DNA from: Proteles cristata cristata
Lineage: Eukaryota > Chordata > Mammalia > Carnivora > Hyaenidae
Direction: 5' to 3'
Length of the DNA stretch: 64,000 nt
NCBI GenBank assembly: GCA_017311185.1
Contig: JAESUZ010001058.1
Span: 186,001 to 250,000 of the forward strand
Shown here: piece after piece, positions 1 through 9,969 of the stretch
Numbering within the stretch: position 1 is the stretch's first letter
Layout: the number at the start of each line of letters is the position of its first letter
Notes under the pieces: model-generated
The model's input: the letters and a program-made list of their open reading frames with translations, nothing else
The model's database searches: none
What the model was told of the DNA's origin: nothing
Position numbers and translations under genes: made by a program

Positions 1-1070
1 AAATGATTAACAAGAGTATACATGCCCGCCCACCTGGAGGCAAAGAAAAGAGAAAGGAGGAAGCAGCTGTTCAAGACCTTCACCTTAAGGTAAACTGAAA
101 GAGTAGGAATAGCTATTGAGAACTAACACCTAGCATTGTGCTTGAAGCATACTAGGTACACAATGAATATTTCATAAAGAAAATTATTCAGCATGAATTT
201 GTGAGTGTTCGACTCTCCTCTTTCTGGGACCAGAATTTGTCTGTTCTTGGTAAGATGGACTTGATATAGCTTATCAATGTAGCCAATACCAACGTGGTTA
301 CTTTCTGTCCAACAGAACAAAAATTTCTCGTTTATAGGTCTAAAAAGAGGCTTGAGTTGAGAATAAAGCCTCAGTATTCCTTGAAAATTTGTGATGTAAA
401 ATCTTCTACCTCTAAACTTCTTCAGCTACTTAAAGACTAGCTACCTCCCCATCTTTACTATATGAAATACTATCACAAGTTCCCTTCACCCCTTTATTTT
501 GCTGGGTTGTTGTTTGCCCCATCAAACATATAATTAGCAACTTAGATACGGATCCCAGGATCTGAGGACCCACTACTTTCCTCTCTAAAATGCCAAATTT
601 GTATTAGGATGAGAAGAAATCTGGTGATATATTCTTAATTTCTGGGAAAAATCATGTTCAATCATGTGGTATGGTGTAGAGTATGCGTGTGTGTATGTGT
701 ATAGAGAGAGAAAGAGAAAAATATACCAGTGAATGAAATTTAAATAAGTATCACCAATTCACTTCTAAAACTAAATAGAAAAATAAAGTTTTTTTGTGGG
801 GGGAGGATAATGGTACATACAGGCATATAACATTGAGAGATATATGCTTATAGATATGAAAATATATAAGATGATAACATAACCCAAATTATTTCCAGAT
901 ATTCATAACAGAAAACCCCACTGATATAATAAAAAAACACCCAAAACCCCAAAATTTCAAAATTCTGTGCTTCGTTCCTATACTTTGAATCCAGGATGCT
1001 TAAAATATGTTCAGTTGAAAGAGCTACATAGAAATTGTAAGAAAGTGGAAAACACAAATAAAGTCCATGA
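1..1070. other. anonymous AT-rich non-coding stretch
   Basis: I see no gene and no repeat I can name. There is a short alternating purine/pyrimidine run near 684-702. Short open frames on the minus strand lack any recognisable domain and are treated as chance. Confidence 0.6.
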
Positions 1071-1086
1071 AAATGACCAAAAAATT

Positions 1087-1315
1087 GGGGCGCCTGGGTG
1101 GCTTAGTTGGTTAAGCGTCCGACTTTCACTTAGGTCATGATCTCTCGGTTCGTGGGTTCGAGCCCTATGTCGGGCTCTGTGCTGACTGCCAGCTCAGAGC
1201 CTGGAGCCTGTTCAGAGTCTGTGTATCCCTCTCTCTCTGACCCTCCCCTGCTCACGCTGTCTCTCTCTCTCTCTCTCTCTCCTAGAAATAAATAAAACAT
1301 TTAAAAAAATTTAGG
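1087..1315 (+). mobile_element. CAN-SINE (felid SINEC_Fc-like), young subfamily
   Basis: tRNA-derived, non-autonomous SINE. It starts GGGGCGCCTGGGTGGCTTAG, carries an intact RNA polymerase III B box (GGTTCGAGCCC at 1155-1165), then the CCAGCTCAGAGCCTGGAGCC segment, a (CT)n run and a CTAGAAATAAATAAA tail. It is flanked by a perfect 16-bp target-site duplication, AAATGACCAAAAAATT, at 1071-1086 and 1316-1331. The perfect duplication and intact boxes indicate a recent insertion. Confidence 0.97.
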
Positions 1316-1523
1316 AAATGACCAAAAAATTATTAAATTGGGAAGTCTCAAATTTCCACTAGAGAGGTCATTTCCCATCCAAGTGGACAATGTCTGCTTA
1401 CAACAATTAGAGAAGCATCATTAGAACTTCCAGCATTTTTAAGAAGTCAAAAACCCAAACACTTATATAAAACCTTCTGATTACTACATGTTAACTAGTT
1501 CAAATTTTTGAAATACATAACTA

Positions 1524-1728
1524 GGGACACCTGGATGGCTCAATCAGCTAAGCGTCTGACTTCAGTTCAGGTCATGATCTCACGGTTTGTGGGTTAAGGC
1601 CCCACATCAAGCTCTGTGATGACAGCTCAGAGCCTGGAGCCTGCTTCAGATTCTGTCTCCCTTTTTCTCTGCCCCTCCCCTATTCATGCTGTGTCTCTCT
1701 GTCTCACTAATAAATAAACATCAAAAAA
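1524..1728 (+). mobile_element. CAN-SINE, older copy
   Basis: Starts GGGACACCTGGATGGCTCAA and follows the felid SINE through the GTCATGATCTCACGG and CAGAGCCTGGAGCC segments to an AATAAA-rich tail. Flanks carry a 14-bp duplication with one mismatch (TTGAAATACATAAC at 1509-1522, TTGAAATATATAAC at 1729-1742). The B box is degenerate, so the copy is probably not transcribed. Confidence 0.95.
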
Positions 1729-1742
1729 TTGAAATATATAAC

Positions 1743-2717
1743 GAAAACCAGCACATACATAATTACAGGCTTCATTTCTTTGTTAGCAATCAGGCATGGC
1801 CTCTGGCCTTTAGAAATGAAGGCATCAAGAGATTTGGGCTACTTTAAGGCCAGCCTTGGTCATAACTTACTAACTGGAATATTGTAAAAACTAGACCATA
1901 TGCCAACACAGAATAATCTAGGCCTCCCTCATAGACCAGAACAGCCGAGCTCTATAAAAGTTTGGCCCCCATGAAGGCTCATCTGGTGATATCCCTTGAA
2001 CAAACTGGCCCTTCAAAGATGTCCTAATAATTTTCTTGATAGCAGCATTGCCCCACTGAACAAAAGTATGCATAGACTATCAATATACCAGTTGCAGATG
2101 ATCCATTTGGGGGTCATCTGTGTTTATTCCAAGGAAGTGTGAATGGCATCACCTACCACAAACAGAGCATATCATCGTGCTGCTTGGTAAAAGCAAACAT
2201 CCTTTCCATGAATATTTAACTAAAAGCATTGCTTATCAGTATTGGCACAACTAGACTGATCCTCTTTCTGTGTTCTGGAACATGCCATACAAAGAAGATG
2301 GTCAGAATGTTTCTAACTTTGTCTTCATAACCTAAAAACTTCTATTAAGCAGTTTTGAATTCAGATGATTCCGTCAAGTCTCCTTTCCTGAGAACTAAAT
2401 TCAAAGTATCCTTACCTGTAAAGATTTGACAGGTTTATCTGATATATCTTATGAGATAGAATATTGGTGACAAAAGTTTTTTTAATAGACATTCAGTATT
2501 AAGTAAAGCAGTTCGTCTTGCCTAGATGTTGAAGTGCAGTGTTAATACTGGGAAGAGTCTTTGGGAGTTGAAATTAAGGTCTAATGGTGGTGAATGTAAA
2601 GACTATTTTTAAAAAAGCAAAAGCAAAAAGAAAGACAACATCCAATCGAACCTACATGCCAAATGCCTAGTTTTATTCACACATTAAGGAATGTTCATCA
2701 GAAGTTTTCCTGGCCCC
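1743..2717. other. non-coding stretch, nothing recognised
   Basis: No open frame of note, no splice-flanked exon candidate and no repeat that I can name on either strand. Confidence 0.5.
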
Positions 2718-2731
2718 AAATAATTCATTTT

Positions 2732-3006
2732 CTTTCTTTTTTTTTTTTTTTTTTTATAATTGTGATTTTATTTTTTATTATTATTTTTTTTAAGATACAA
2801 ATAACTTATTTATTTCTAGGAGAGAGAGAGAGACAGCGTGAACAGGGGAGGGTCAGAGAGAGAGGGAGTCACAGACTGAAACAGGCTCCAGGCTCTGAGC
2901 TGGCAGTCAGCACAGAGCCCGACGCGGGGCTCGAACCCACGAACCGCGAGATCATGACCTAAGCGAAAGTCGGACGCTTAACCGACTAAGCCACCCAGGC
3001 GCCCCC
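2732..3006 (-). mobile_element. CAN-SINE, young subfamily, minus strand, long T tail
   Basis: Reverse complement of the felid SINE: tail as a long T/AT tract (2735-2815), (GA)n, then GGCTCCAGGCTCTGAGCTGG, the B box complement GGCTCGAACCC and the head GCCACCCAGGCGCCCC. A 14-bp perfect duplication AAATAATTCATTTT lies at 2718-2731 and 3007-3020. It shares the TGGCAGTCAGCACAGAGCCC variant with the other young copies. An open frame through it is a by-product of the SINE. Confidence 0.97.
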
Positions 3007-3070
3007 AAATAATTCATTTTGTAACGTAGTAAAAGGTGCCTGGAAGGATCATCTTTAATCACTTGCCTAA

Positions 3071-3073
3071 GGT

Positions 3074-3128
<55 letters not shown>
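3071..3128. repeat. (TG)n microsatellite
   Basis: About 28 TG units with one interruption near 3079-3080. It is long enough to be length-polymorphic and to adopt Z-DNA under supercoiling. Confidence 0.98.
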
Positions 3129-3129
<1 letters not shown>

Positions 3130-3283
3130 AGTTGGTGGTTAACATAGTTGGTAGTTGAGTGGTTAAGAGCTTGTTTGCACAGATGGCCTAGAGTATGCCT
3201 ATTGCCCTGGTGTCATAGATGATAGTGACCCACTTCACTGTCTAAAATATCCTAGTTTGGTATTTTTCCAAATAAAAAGAAAA

Positions 3284-3985
3284 TACTAACTTGAAAAGAT
3301 ATATGCATCCCCCTATTCACTGCAGCATTATTTATAATAACCAAGTCATGGAAACAATGTGTCTAACAACAAATAAATGAATAAAGAAATGAGACATACA
3401 CACACAAACACACACATAATTATGGATATATACATATATATAATAAAATATTATTCAATCATAAAAAATGAAACCTTGCCATTTACAACAACATTGATGG
3501 ACCTTGAAGGATTATGCTAAGTGAAATAAGTGAAACAGAGAAGGACAAATACCATCTGATCTCACTTAAATGTGAAATCTGAACAAAACAACAAAATAAG
3601 CTCAAGATACAGAGGACAGATTAGTGGTTGCCAGGAGTGAAGGGTTGGGGTGAGTGAAATATGTGAAGGAACTCAAAAGGCACAAATTGCCAAACCAGTA
3701 AATCAAGGGGATGTAATGTACAGCATGGTGACCATAGTTAATAATACTTTAATACATGTTTGATAGTTCCTAAGAAGGTACATCTTAAAAGTTCTTGTCA
3801 TGAAAAGAAGTTATAACTATGTATGGTGATGGACATTAATTAGACTTATTGTTAGGATCACTTTGCAATATATATATATATGTGTGTGTATATATACACA
3901 CACATATATATAAAATCATTATACTGTACACCTGAAGCTACTACAATATGTCAATTTTACCCCAATTTAAAGAAAGAAAGTTGAA
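3284..3985 (+). mobile_element. ancient L1 3' end (L1MA/L1MB-like)
   Basis: Sense-strand 3' end of a mammalian-wide LINE-1. It contains the end of ORF2 (ATTCACTGCAGCATTATTTA, then a motif around GATGGACCTTGAAGGATTATGC) and the L1MA/B 3' UTR with ATGTAATGTACAGCATGGTG and GTACACCTGAAGCTACTACA before an A-rich end. It is 5'-truncated with many substitutions and indels, so it predates carnivore radiation. AT/GT-rich simple sequence has grown inside it, including a long palindrome at 3873-3912. Confidence 0.9.
3873..3912. repeat. perfect 40-bp palindrome of TA/TG repeats
   Basis: The block is (TA)4, (TG)4, (TA)4, (CA)4, (TA)4, and is exactly its own reverse complement, centred between 3892 and 3893. 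It sits inside the ancient L1 3' end. Such sequences can extrude as cruciforms. Confidence 0.93.
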
Positions 3986-4049
3986 GAAGGGGAGGAAATG
4001 TCCCTTTATTGGAGAACAACTTCTATGGTTGCTCTAGGTGTAAATCATT

Positions 4050-4255
4050 CTAGGTCTAAGTATGACTTTGCTCTTTTCTAACTCTGAGACTTAGATGAAA
4101 CTCCCTCTACACCCTAAATCTAGTCCGTAAAATGAAAACAACAGCAACAACTACCTCTCAAGGCTCCTGTGAAGATAAAGTTTGATAATACATTTCAAGT
4201 TTTTAGCCTGATACATGGTAAACACTGGATATATTTTAGATAGTATTATTTAAAA
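4050..4255 (+). mobile_element. MIR SINE remnant
   Basis: Diverged match to the MIR layout: a Phe/Leu-like decay of 'signal loss' segments followed by TAAAATGAAAACAACAGCAACAACTACCT, a TGTGAAGATAAA block and the CTGATACATGGTAAACACT end block. The 5' half is poorly preserved. Confidence 0.55.
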
Positions 4256-4261
4256 TCTGTC

Positions 4262-5217
4262 ATTTGAGAAGAAATTTATCGTATGGTGTTGAACCATCAT
4301 CACTGCAAATCACTCCATCCATCTGAAGATATTTTCGATAAATACCATTTAATAAATACCCAGAAATAACTTCATCACAACTCCCACAATACAACATAGG
4401 AACACTCAGCAACAAACATGATACGTATGATGGTGTCCCTCAAAGACTGGGCCACCAAAAGCTCAGGAGAGAGGACAAATTTGTGTCAGTTCCCATAGAA
4501 TAGAAAACAGGGAGATACTGCTCTCCCAAATGTGCTCTGATTTTTAAAGAATCAAAGCTGGGGGTCTGCAAGACTTTCGTGCTTCTCTTCCACCCCATCT
4601 CTTGCAGCTATAAGGAATCAGCCTGCCTGTGTCTGACCAGCATCAGCTGTGCACTATGCATCAGCCACATGACTGTGGAGTTCTGGTCCTGCCCCCCACC
4701 CGCAATTCACCTTCTGGAGGATTTTCCCAGCTCCACATTTTCAAAATGAAGCCCCACATTTCTCCTCCAGCGGTGGAGAACAAGGCCCAAATGTCATTTC
4801 AGTTACAACAATAACAAATTCATTCTTGTGAATGGCCCTTGCCATCTGTCTGAGGACTTTGTCAGGCCCTTTATTGGTCGTGATGAATACCATTTCACCA
4901 ACCACCTAAACAAATGAGACCGAACCCATGGGTTTTCTGCAAAAGACAGAAGATCAAATGTAGAGTGGAACTGTCTGAATCCCCAGCACCCTGGCAGAAG
5001 TAAAATTTATCACTTGGCATTTGCATAATTCAGTGAGATGCCTCATTTAAAAGCTGACAAGGGGAACTGAAACAGTGTTGATTGGAAACTAGATGGCAAA
5101 TTTTTAAATTTTAAATTATCAATCCATCTCCAAAAAGTAACCACCTCTCCATAGTGTAGGGACTTTGGTATTAGTTGGTGACTATGTGTTTTGTGTGGAT
5201 AGATATATAAGTGGAAT
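4262..5217. other. non-coding stretch, nothing recognised
   Basis: A 61-codon plus-strand frame near 4629 has no domain, no supporting splice context and no recognisable family. I see no repeats that I can name. Confidence 0.5.
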
Positions 5218-5462
5218 AGCAAACACATATTAAAGACTTTCCATGTACCAGAAATTATGCCAAACACTTTGTTACATTTAATGTTCTTAATCACTTTATG
5301 AATTGTACCCATTTTATAGGTGAGAATTTGAGGCTCACAGTGAGGCAATAATTTGTCTGAGGTCATACAGCTAAATTGCCCTAGTTATTAACTATAAGCC
5401 TGATCCATCTGACTTCAGAATCTATGGTCTAATCACTGCCCTAACCATAGCCCCATGCACAT
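5218..5462 (-). mobile_element. MIR SINE remnant, minus strand
   Basis: Reverse complement of MIR: CATGTACCAGAAATTATGCC, ACCCATTTTATAGGTGAGAA, TTTGTCTGAGGTCATACAGC and a terminal CTAATCACTGCCCTAACCAT correspond in order to the MIR end, core and head. Confidence 0.75.
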
Positions 5463-5737
5463 ATGCAAATGCACATTTCCATTTTCTATCCTAATGAGAA
5501 CTTGTTTGTGGCATATCACCCTATCTCCCAAAGAGGCAATGGGAGTCCTAGCTGGACATTGGGCAAGAAGCCCCAAAGTTTGGAGCTGAGGGAAAGGTGG
5601 AACAAACCAGAGTCAGACAAACAATAATCTACCAAAAGGCCAACCCACCAGATAAGTACAAGGATTAAGCTGTGGGGCAGATAGAGGGCAGAAATGAAGA
5701 AACTAACCCCATGGTCAATTTTAAATCTTTATAATAT

Positions 5738-5944
5738 GGGGTGCCTGGGTGGCTCTGTTGGTTAAGTGTCTGACTTCTGCTCAGGTCATGATCTCACAAT
5801 TTGTGAGTTCAATCCCTGCATCAGGCTCTGCACTGACAGCTCAGAGCCTAGATCCTACTTCAGATTTTTTTTTTCTCTCTCTCCCCACTTGTACTCTCTC
5901 TCTCTCAAAAGTAAATAAACATTTAAATTTTTTTAAATAAAATA
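5738..5944 (+). mobile_element. CAN-SINE
   Basis: Starts GGGGTGCCTGGGTGGCTCTG, keeps GTCATGATCTCACAA and ACAGCTCAGAGCCTAGATCC, and ends in a T/A-rich tail. A perfect 14-bp duplication AAATCTTTATAATA is at 5723-5736 and 5945-5958. The internal promoter is mutated (B box reads AGTTCAATCCC). Confidence 0.95.
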
Positions 5945-5954
5945 AAATCTTTAT

Positions 5955-6235
5955 AATAATAACTGCTAACATTTATTGAGTGCTTAATGTTGCCAGAAAC
6001 TATTCTAAGCATTTTTGCATGAAATTATTTATTTGACTCTCAACATTATCTCATGCTCATATACGTGTTTCATGCCCTCATTTTATAGATGAGGAAATCA
6101 AGTCACAGGGGTATTAAGGACCTGGCCTAAGAGCATAGAAATTATAGCTAACAGAGTTGGTATTTGAACCTAAGAAGTCTAGCTTAGGAACACACTCTTA
6201 TAATCCTTTTGTACAGTTATGCTCTATGCTCTTAT
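5955..6235 (-). mobile_element. MIR SINE remnant, minus strand
   Basis: Starts with the typical MIR end ACATTTATTGAGTGCTTAAT, then a TCATTTTATAGATGAGGAAA core and GCATAGAAATTATAGCTAAC (the 'cacacagctagtaag' block). The CAN-SINE at 5738 inserted at its edge, so MIR is the older element. Confidence 0.75.
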
Positions 6236-6239
6236 TTTC

Positions 6240-7170
6240 TTGGGGGATTCATAGTTTTTGCTGACATTTTTTATGAAATGGAAAAACTCAGAATTCAGTT
6301 TATGAGCTCTCTTGATAAATAAGGACTATTTTTCTCTTTAGGATACAAGAAATTGTCTGCAAGACTGGGTAAGAACAAATTTTGCAGCCCACAGTAGACA
6401 AACCATGATTTCAGAGATTATGAAAGTTATACTGACTACCACCAATATGGATGGCAATGAATCCTATTCCCAATCTATTTCTTTCCAGGGGAAAACTGGA
6501 GCTCAAGTGAAGTCACAGTAGGTGCCATCTCATCATTACATACCGATATAGTTCTTCTCAAAAAACTGGGAACACTACCCAAAACATAATAACCCTTATA
6601 AATAATCTATCAGCTTGAGGACATTAAATGTAAAGAAAGGGTGACCTCTGACCTTCCATTCCCTTTAATGGTGCTTCATTAGTCTTACAAATGGAGGCAA
6701 ATTCATAATGGGGGGAATCAATTCTGCCACTTAGAAATAATTAAGACACATACATCAAACAACAGCTTTTCTTATTCTTTCTAATTAAGTGATCCATCCC
6801 AGAGGAGTGCTAAATTGGCCAGGGCAAATATAAATTACACTAAGCATGAGCATTTTAAAATCAATGTAGAGGTCTTGATGTTTCCCCTGTGCTTTTCTTA
6901 TACTTTTCCAAACATTGAACTACTCTTCTGACTATGCATCAAGAAACTAAAAACCTAGATTAAGTGGTTAAGAAGACACTCAGTCCCCCGCTGGTGGCCC
7001 CACAGGTGGCCAGACCGTCTGCCTGTCTTATTGAGGAAACAATCACAATGACAAAGCTGATATCATAGGAAAATGCCTTAGCATTCCATCCGCAACTCCA
7101 ACCTGCCCTTGGACTTCAAAAAACTAGCAAATATGGTGTCTGGCTTAGGGGATTAGTGGATCAGAACTTA
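6240..7170. other. repeat-poor non-coding stretch
   Basis: No gene seen. The part at about 6640-6870 is repeat-free and holds AT-rich motifs of the homeodomain type (AATAATTAAGAC, TCTAATTAAGTG), so it is a weak candidate for conserved regulatory sequence. This is inference from base content only. Confidence 0.4.
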
Positions 7171-7369
7171 AGATTTTTTTCAAGTTTATTTATTTATTTT
7201 GAGAGAAAGGGGGGGGGGGCAGAGAGATTGAGAGCAAGAGAGTCCCAAGTAGGCTCCACACTATGAGCACAGAGCCCCACACAGGGCTCAGAACCATGAA
7301 CCATGAGATCATAACCTGAACTGAAACCAAGAGTTGGATGCTTAACCAACTGAGCTACCCAGGCATCCC
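7171..7369 (-). mobile_element. CAN-SINE, older copy, minus strand
   Basis: Tail CAAGTTTATTTATTTATTTT, a GA/G-rich run with ten Gs (7210-7219), GCACAGAGCCCCACACAGGG, and head CCAACTGAGCTACCCAGGCA. The variant AGAGTTGGATGCTTAACCAA marks an older subfamily than the copy at 2732. No clear duplication was found. Confidence 0.93.
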
Positions 7370-7372
7370 AGT

Positions 7373-7815
7373 GGAGCAAATTTTAAGACATGTCATATCT
7401 TTTGTTAGGCTGCCTTACCCTCCCTGACATATCATCTTTGATGTCAAAGGTTTATCACAAAGTCCATGGACAGGTTTGTGCCATTGTCTAAGGCCTCACC
7501 TACCAATAGAATGAAACTTCTGGCTGCTAGAAGGCCATGTTTGGCTCTTCTAAAACCTTTGTCTAACTTCTGAATAAATTCAGGGATTACATGCAATTTT
7601 GACTGATGAAACTCACCACGTTTCTCCCAGAAAACTGAAGCAGGGCTGAAAAGCAAACTAAATGTATACAACTTTTTTAATGCATATTTGCTTATAAGAT
7701 ATAAAAACTAATATTATTTTGTTTTAGTATGATTGGAAGATCCTTACAATTCACAAATGACCTATACCTTCAAAAACCCATCAGGGAAGTATACAAGAGC
7801 ATCTTGCAACCATGG
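7373..7815. other. non-coding stretch, nothing recognised
   Basis: Short frames on both strands lack recognisable features. Confidence 0.45.
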
Positions 7816-7819
7816 ACAG

Positions 7820-8015
7820 AAAGCAAAGAACACTAGATCCAGAGGCAAGATACTCTATTCAAACCCTAGCTATGTCACAGTTTCATTGTGTTCCTGTATA
7901 TCCACAAAGGGAGGGACCTCCACCATTCAGTTGAGGTTCAATGCCTAGGACAGTGCCTGCCATGAAAATAGATGCTCAATGAGTATATGAACATAAATAT
8001 GTGCCTGCATGAATG
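7820..8015 (+). mobile_element. probable MIR remnant
   Basis: The order of blocks AACACTAGATCCAGAGGCAA, CAAACCCTAGCTATGTCACA and GCCTAGGACAGTGCCTGCCA plus GATGCTCAATGAGTATATGA fits a degraded MIR from head to end. Confidence 0.5.
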
Positions 8016-8079
8016 AGTTGACCAATATTATTCTCTGGAAATCACGTATATGAACAAGTTTTGAATACTGGTGTTAGGT

Positions 8080-8340
8080 TGAATCCTCCAGAACAAATCT
8101 GAGGAGAAGATATTCATAAGTGATTTTTAAGAAAATTCTTAAACTCTTAAAGTTCAAAGACCAACCGTTAAGTGAGTGAGAGAAGCAAGCACAGAAGAGG
8201 ACACACCAAGAAAGAGTGTGATGTCAGGTGACATCCAGCCTCAGCCTGATCCTGTGCAAAACTCAAGCATAGATCAGGGAAAGGAACTGAGCTTTCAACC
8301 TCCCTTCCCCATCAGTTATATGGTACAAGCTGCACTGAGA
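8080..8340 (-). repeat. possible ancient LTR-type repeat, family not identified
   Basis: The segment opens with GTTGAATCCTCCAGAACAAA and GAAGATATTCATAAGTGATT, a pattern I associate with the reverse strand of old mammalian LTRs. I cannot name the family without a library search. Confidence 0.3.
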
Positions 8341-8544
8341 GATGAAAAAGGATAAGACTCTGAATATCAAGGAGCAAATACAAAAGACATGGAAGATGGG
8401 GATGGCAGATAAAACCATCAAAAGTGATCCAAGTGAATCTACTCAAGGCCTTGGCAAAGTCTACTAATAATCTGCAAGTTTTTGTGCTTCTATGAACCAA
8501 CACCGAGGAATAAAACATCTAGCATTTTAACTTTGCAAAGGATG

Positions 8545-8665
8545 TTCTCTCACACGTTTAGCGTTTGATTCTCAAAACACCACTGTGTGATGGATGCAAC
8601 ATAAGTGTTATCCATTTATGACAAATGAGGGATCTTGGCCCAGAGAAGAAAAATGACTTGGTTCT
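8545..8665 (-). mobile_element. probable MIR core fragment, minus strand
   Basis: TCTCAAAACACCACTGTGTG, ATCCATTTATGACAAATGAG and GGCCCAGAGAAGAAAAATGA follow the reverse-complement MIR core in order. Both ends are lost. Confidence 0.5.
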
Positions 8666-8669
8666 CATT

Positions 8670-9812
8670 AAACTAGATTAGCACAAATAAGATTAGCTAT
8701 TATAGAATAGTAGCTAAGGAAGAGCTGAATTTATTTGTCCAAGGTTATAGGCGCTAGGAGACACTAGAGATTTTGATGCTTCTATAGACCTTGGAGAATG
8801 AGTATGATAGAAGTTGTGGCAGGCAGATGAGAAAAAATTCTAGATGAAGGAAAAACATAGGAGGGAAATACATAGGATAAGCATCAGGGTAGCAAAGAGA
8901 GGAGCCTCATAGAAATGGAGTGAGTAGAGGCGATGAGCTAATATTATGGTGGCCTTAAAAATACCAGTCATAGTAAATGAGATTTGATAGACTACTACCA
9001 GAAAAAAAAATCTCGTAGGAAAACCAAATAAATTGCTAAGAATAAAGCCCAAAGATGATGAAAGTCTTCAGTAGTCTGAAGAGGGCTAGGTCAATTGTCA
9101 GTTTCCCTGTGTGAGTTGATGAACTTGCTGTCTGTCTTAAAGTGGTAACAATGAGGAAGAGGATGCAGACATGACAGACAGGGGGAGAGACCATCAGTAC
9201 TGACCCAGTAGATGGATGTGAAAGTTGAAGCAGAAGGAAGAGTTACAAAGCAATCCAGCCTTTTGGAATGGGGAATGTAATCTCTAGATTCCTAAATTGA
9301 ATAGTGTTAGATTCACTTTCAATGGACTTAGACTATCTTTTTACCTCCTTTTCTGTCCCGATTTACCACAGACTCAGAATGGCTTGTGTGGCAAGTGGCA
9401 GAGCACCTCAGAGCCAGAACTAGAATGAGAAGCAAGGTAATCTGACAACTGGTCCTGCAAATGCCCCCAGTCCTCACCAAAGAGCTAGACATGAACTCAT
9501 ATATCACTGTGAAGAGACATCTGACAGGAGCTATAATAAACAGTGGGCAAATCTATAAAGTTATGTAAGGTAGCATATGTGGCACCTTGCAATGTTTCAA
9601 TGAACAAATTAAATGGGAAACATAGGTGAACATTATAATGTTGTACATTATAATGGGAAAGTTACTTGTTATTATTGTTTGTGTTTTAGGTGGTAATATC
9701 TCACCTATATAATTTACAAAGCACTTTAAAATTTCTCATTTTATTTTTAACATATCTGTTTTTATATCCTCTCTTTGATGGCTAATGTTTCATCTTGTGC
9801 ACCTTCCCATAC
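8670..9812. other. non-coding stretch, nothing recognised
   Basis: AT-rich with no exon-like or repeat-like feature that I can name. A short ATAATG-rich direct repeat (ACATTATAATG / ACATTATAATG) sits near 9630-9655. Confidence 0.45.
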
Positions 9813-9814
9813 CA

Positions 9815-9965
9815 TTATATTGTGTTTAAGCACTGCATGAACATGCATTATATGGATACACAATAATTTAACCATCTTCCTTCTGTTGGACATTTATGTT
9901 TGTTCCAGTATATTCTTATGAATAGTATAATAATATTAATATCTCTATCCTATAAATAATATTAT
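9815..9965 (-). mobile_element. possible old LINE-1 fragment, minus strand
   Basis: ATTTAACCATCTTCCTTCTG followed by TTGGACATTTATGTTTGTTC and CCAGTATATTC resembles the reverse complement of the old L1 3' region ('take its place in cattle-style ACC atlas' aside, the key words are the ACC ATC CTT..GGACATTT order). Short and diverged. Confidence 0.35.
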
Positions 9966-9969
9966 TGAT

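Noticed and set aside
2663..2962. 99-codon frame with a Phe/Ile-rich start resembling a membrane segment
   Set aside because: It runs through the T-rich tail and body of the minus-strand CAN-SINE; a similar C-terminal part occurs in the SINE-derived frame at 28023-28289.
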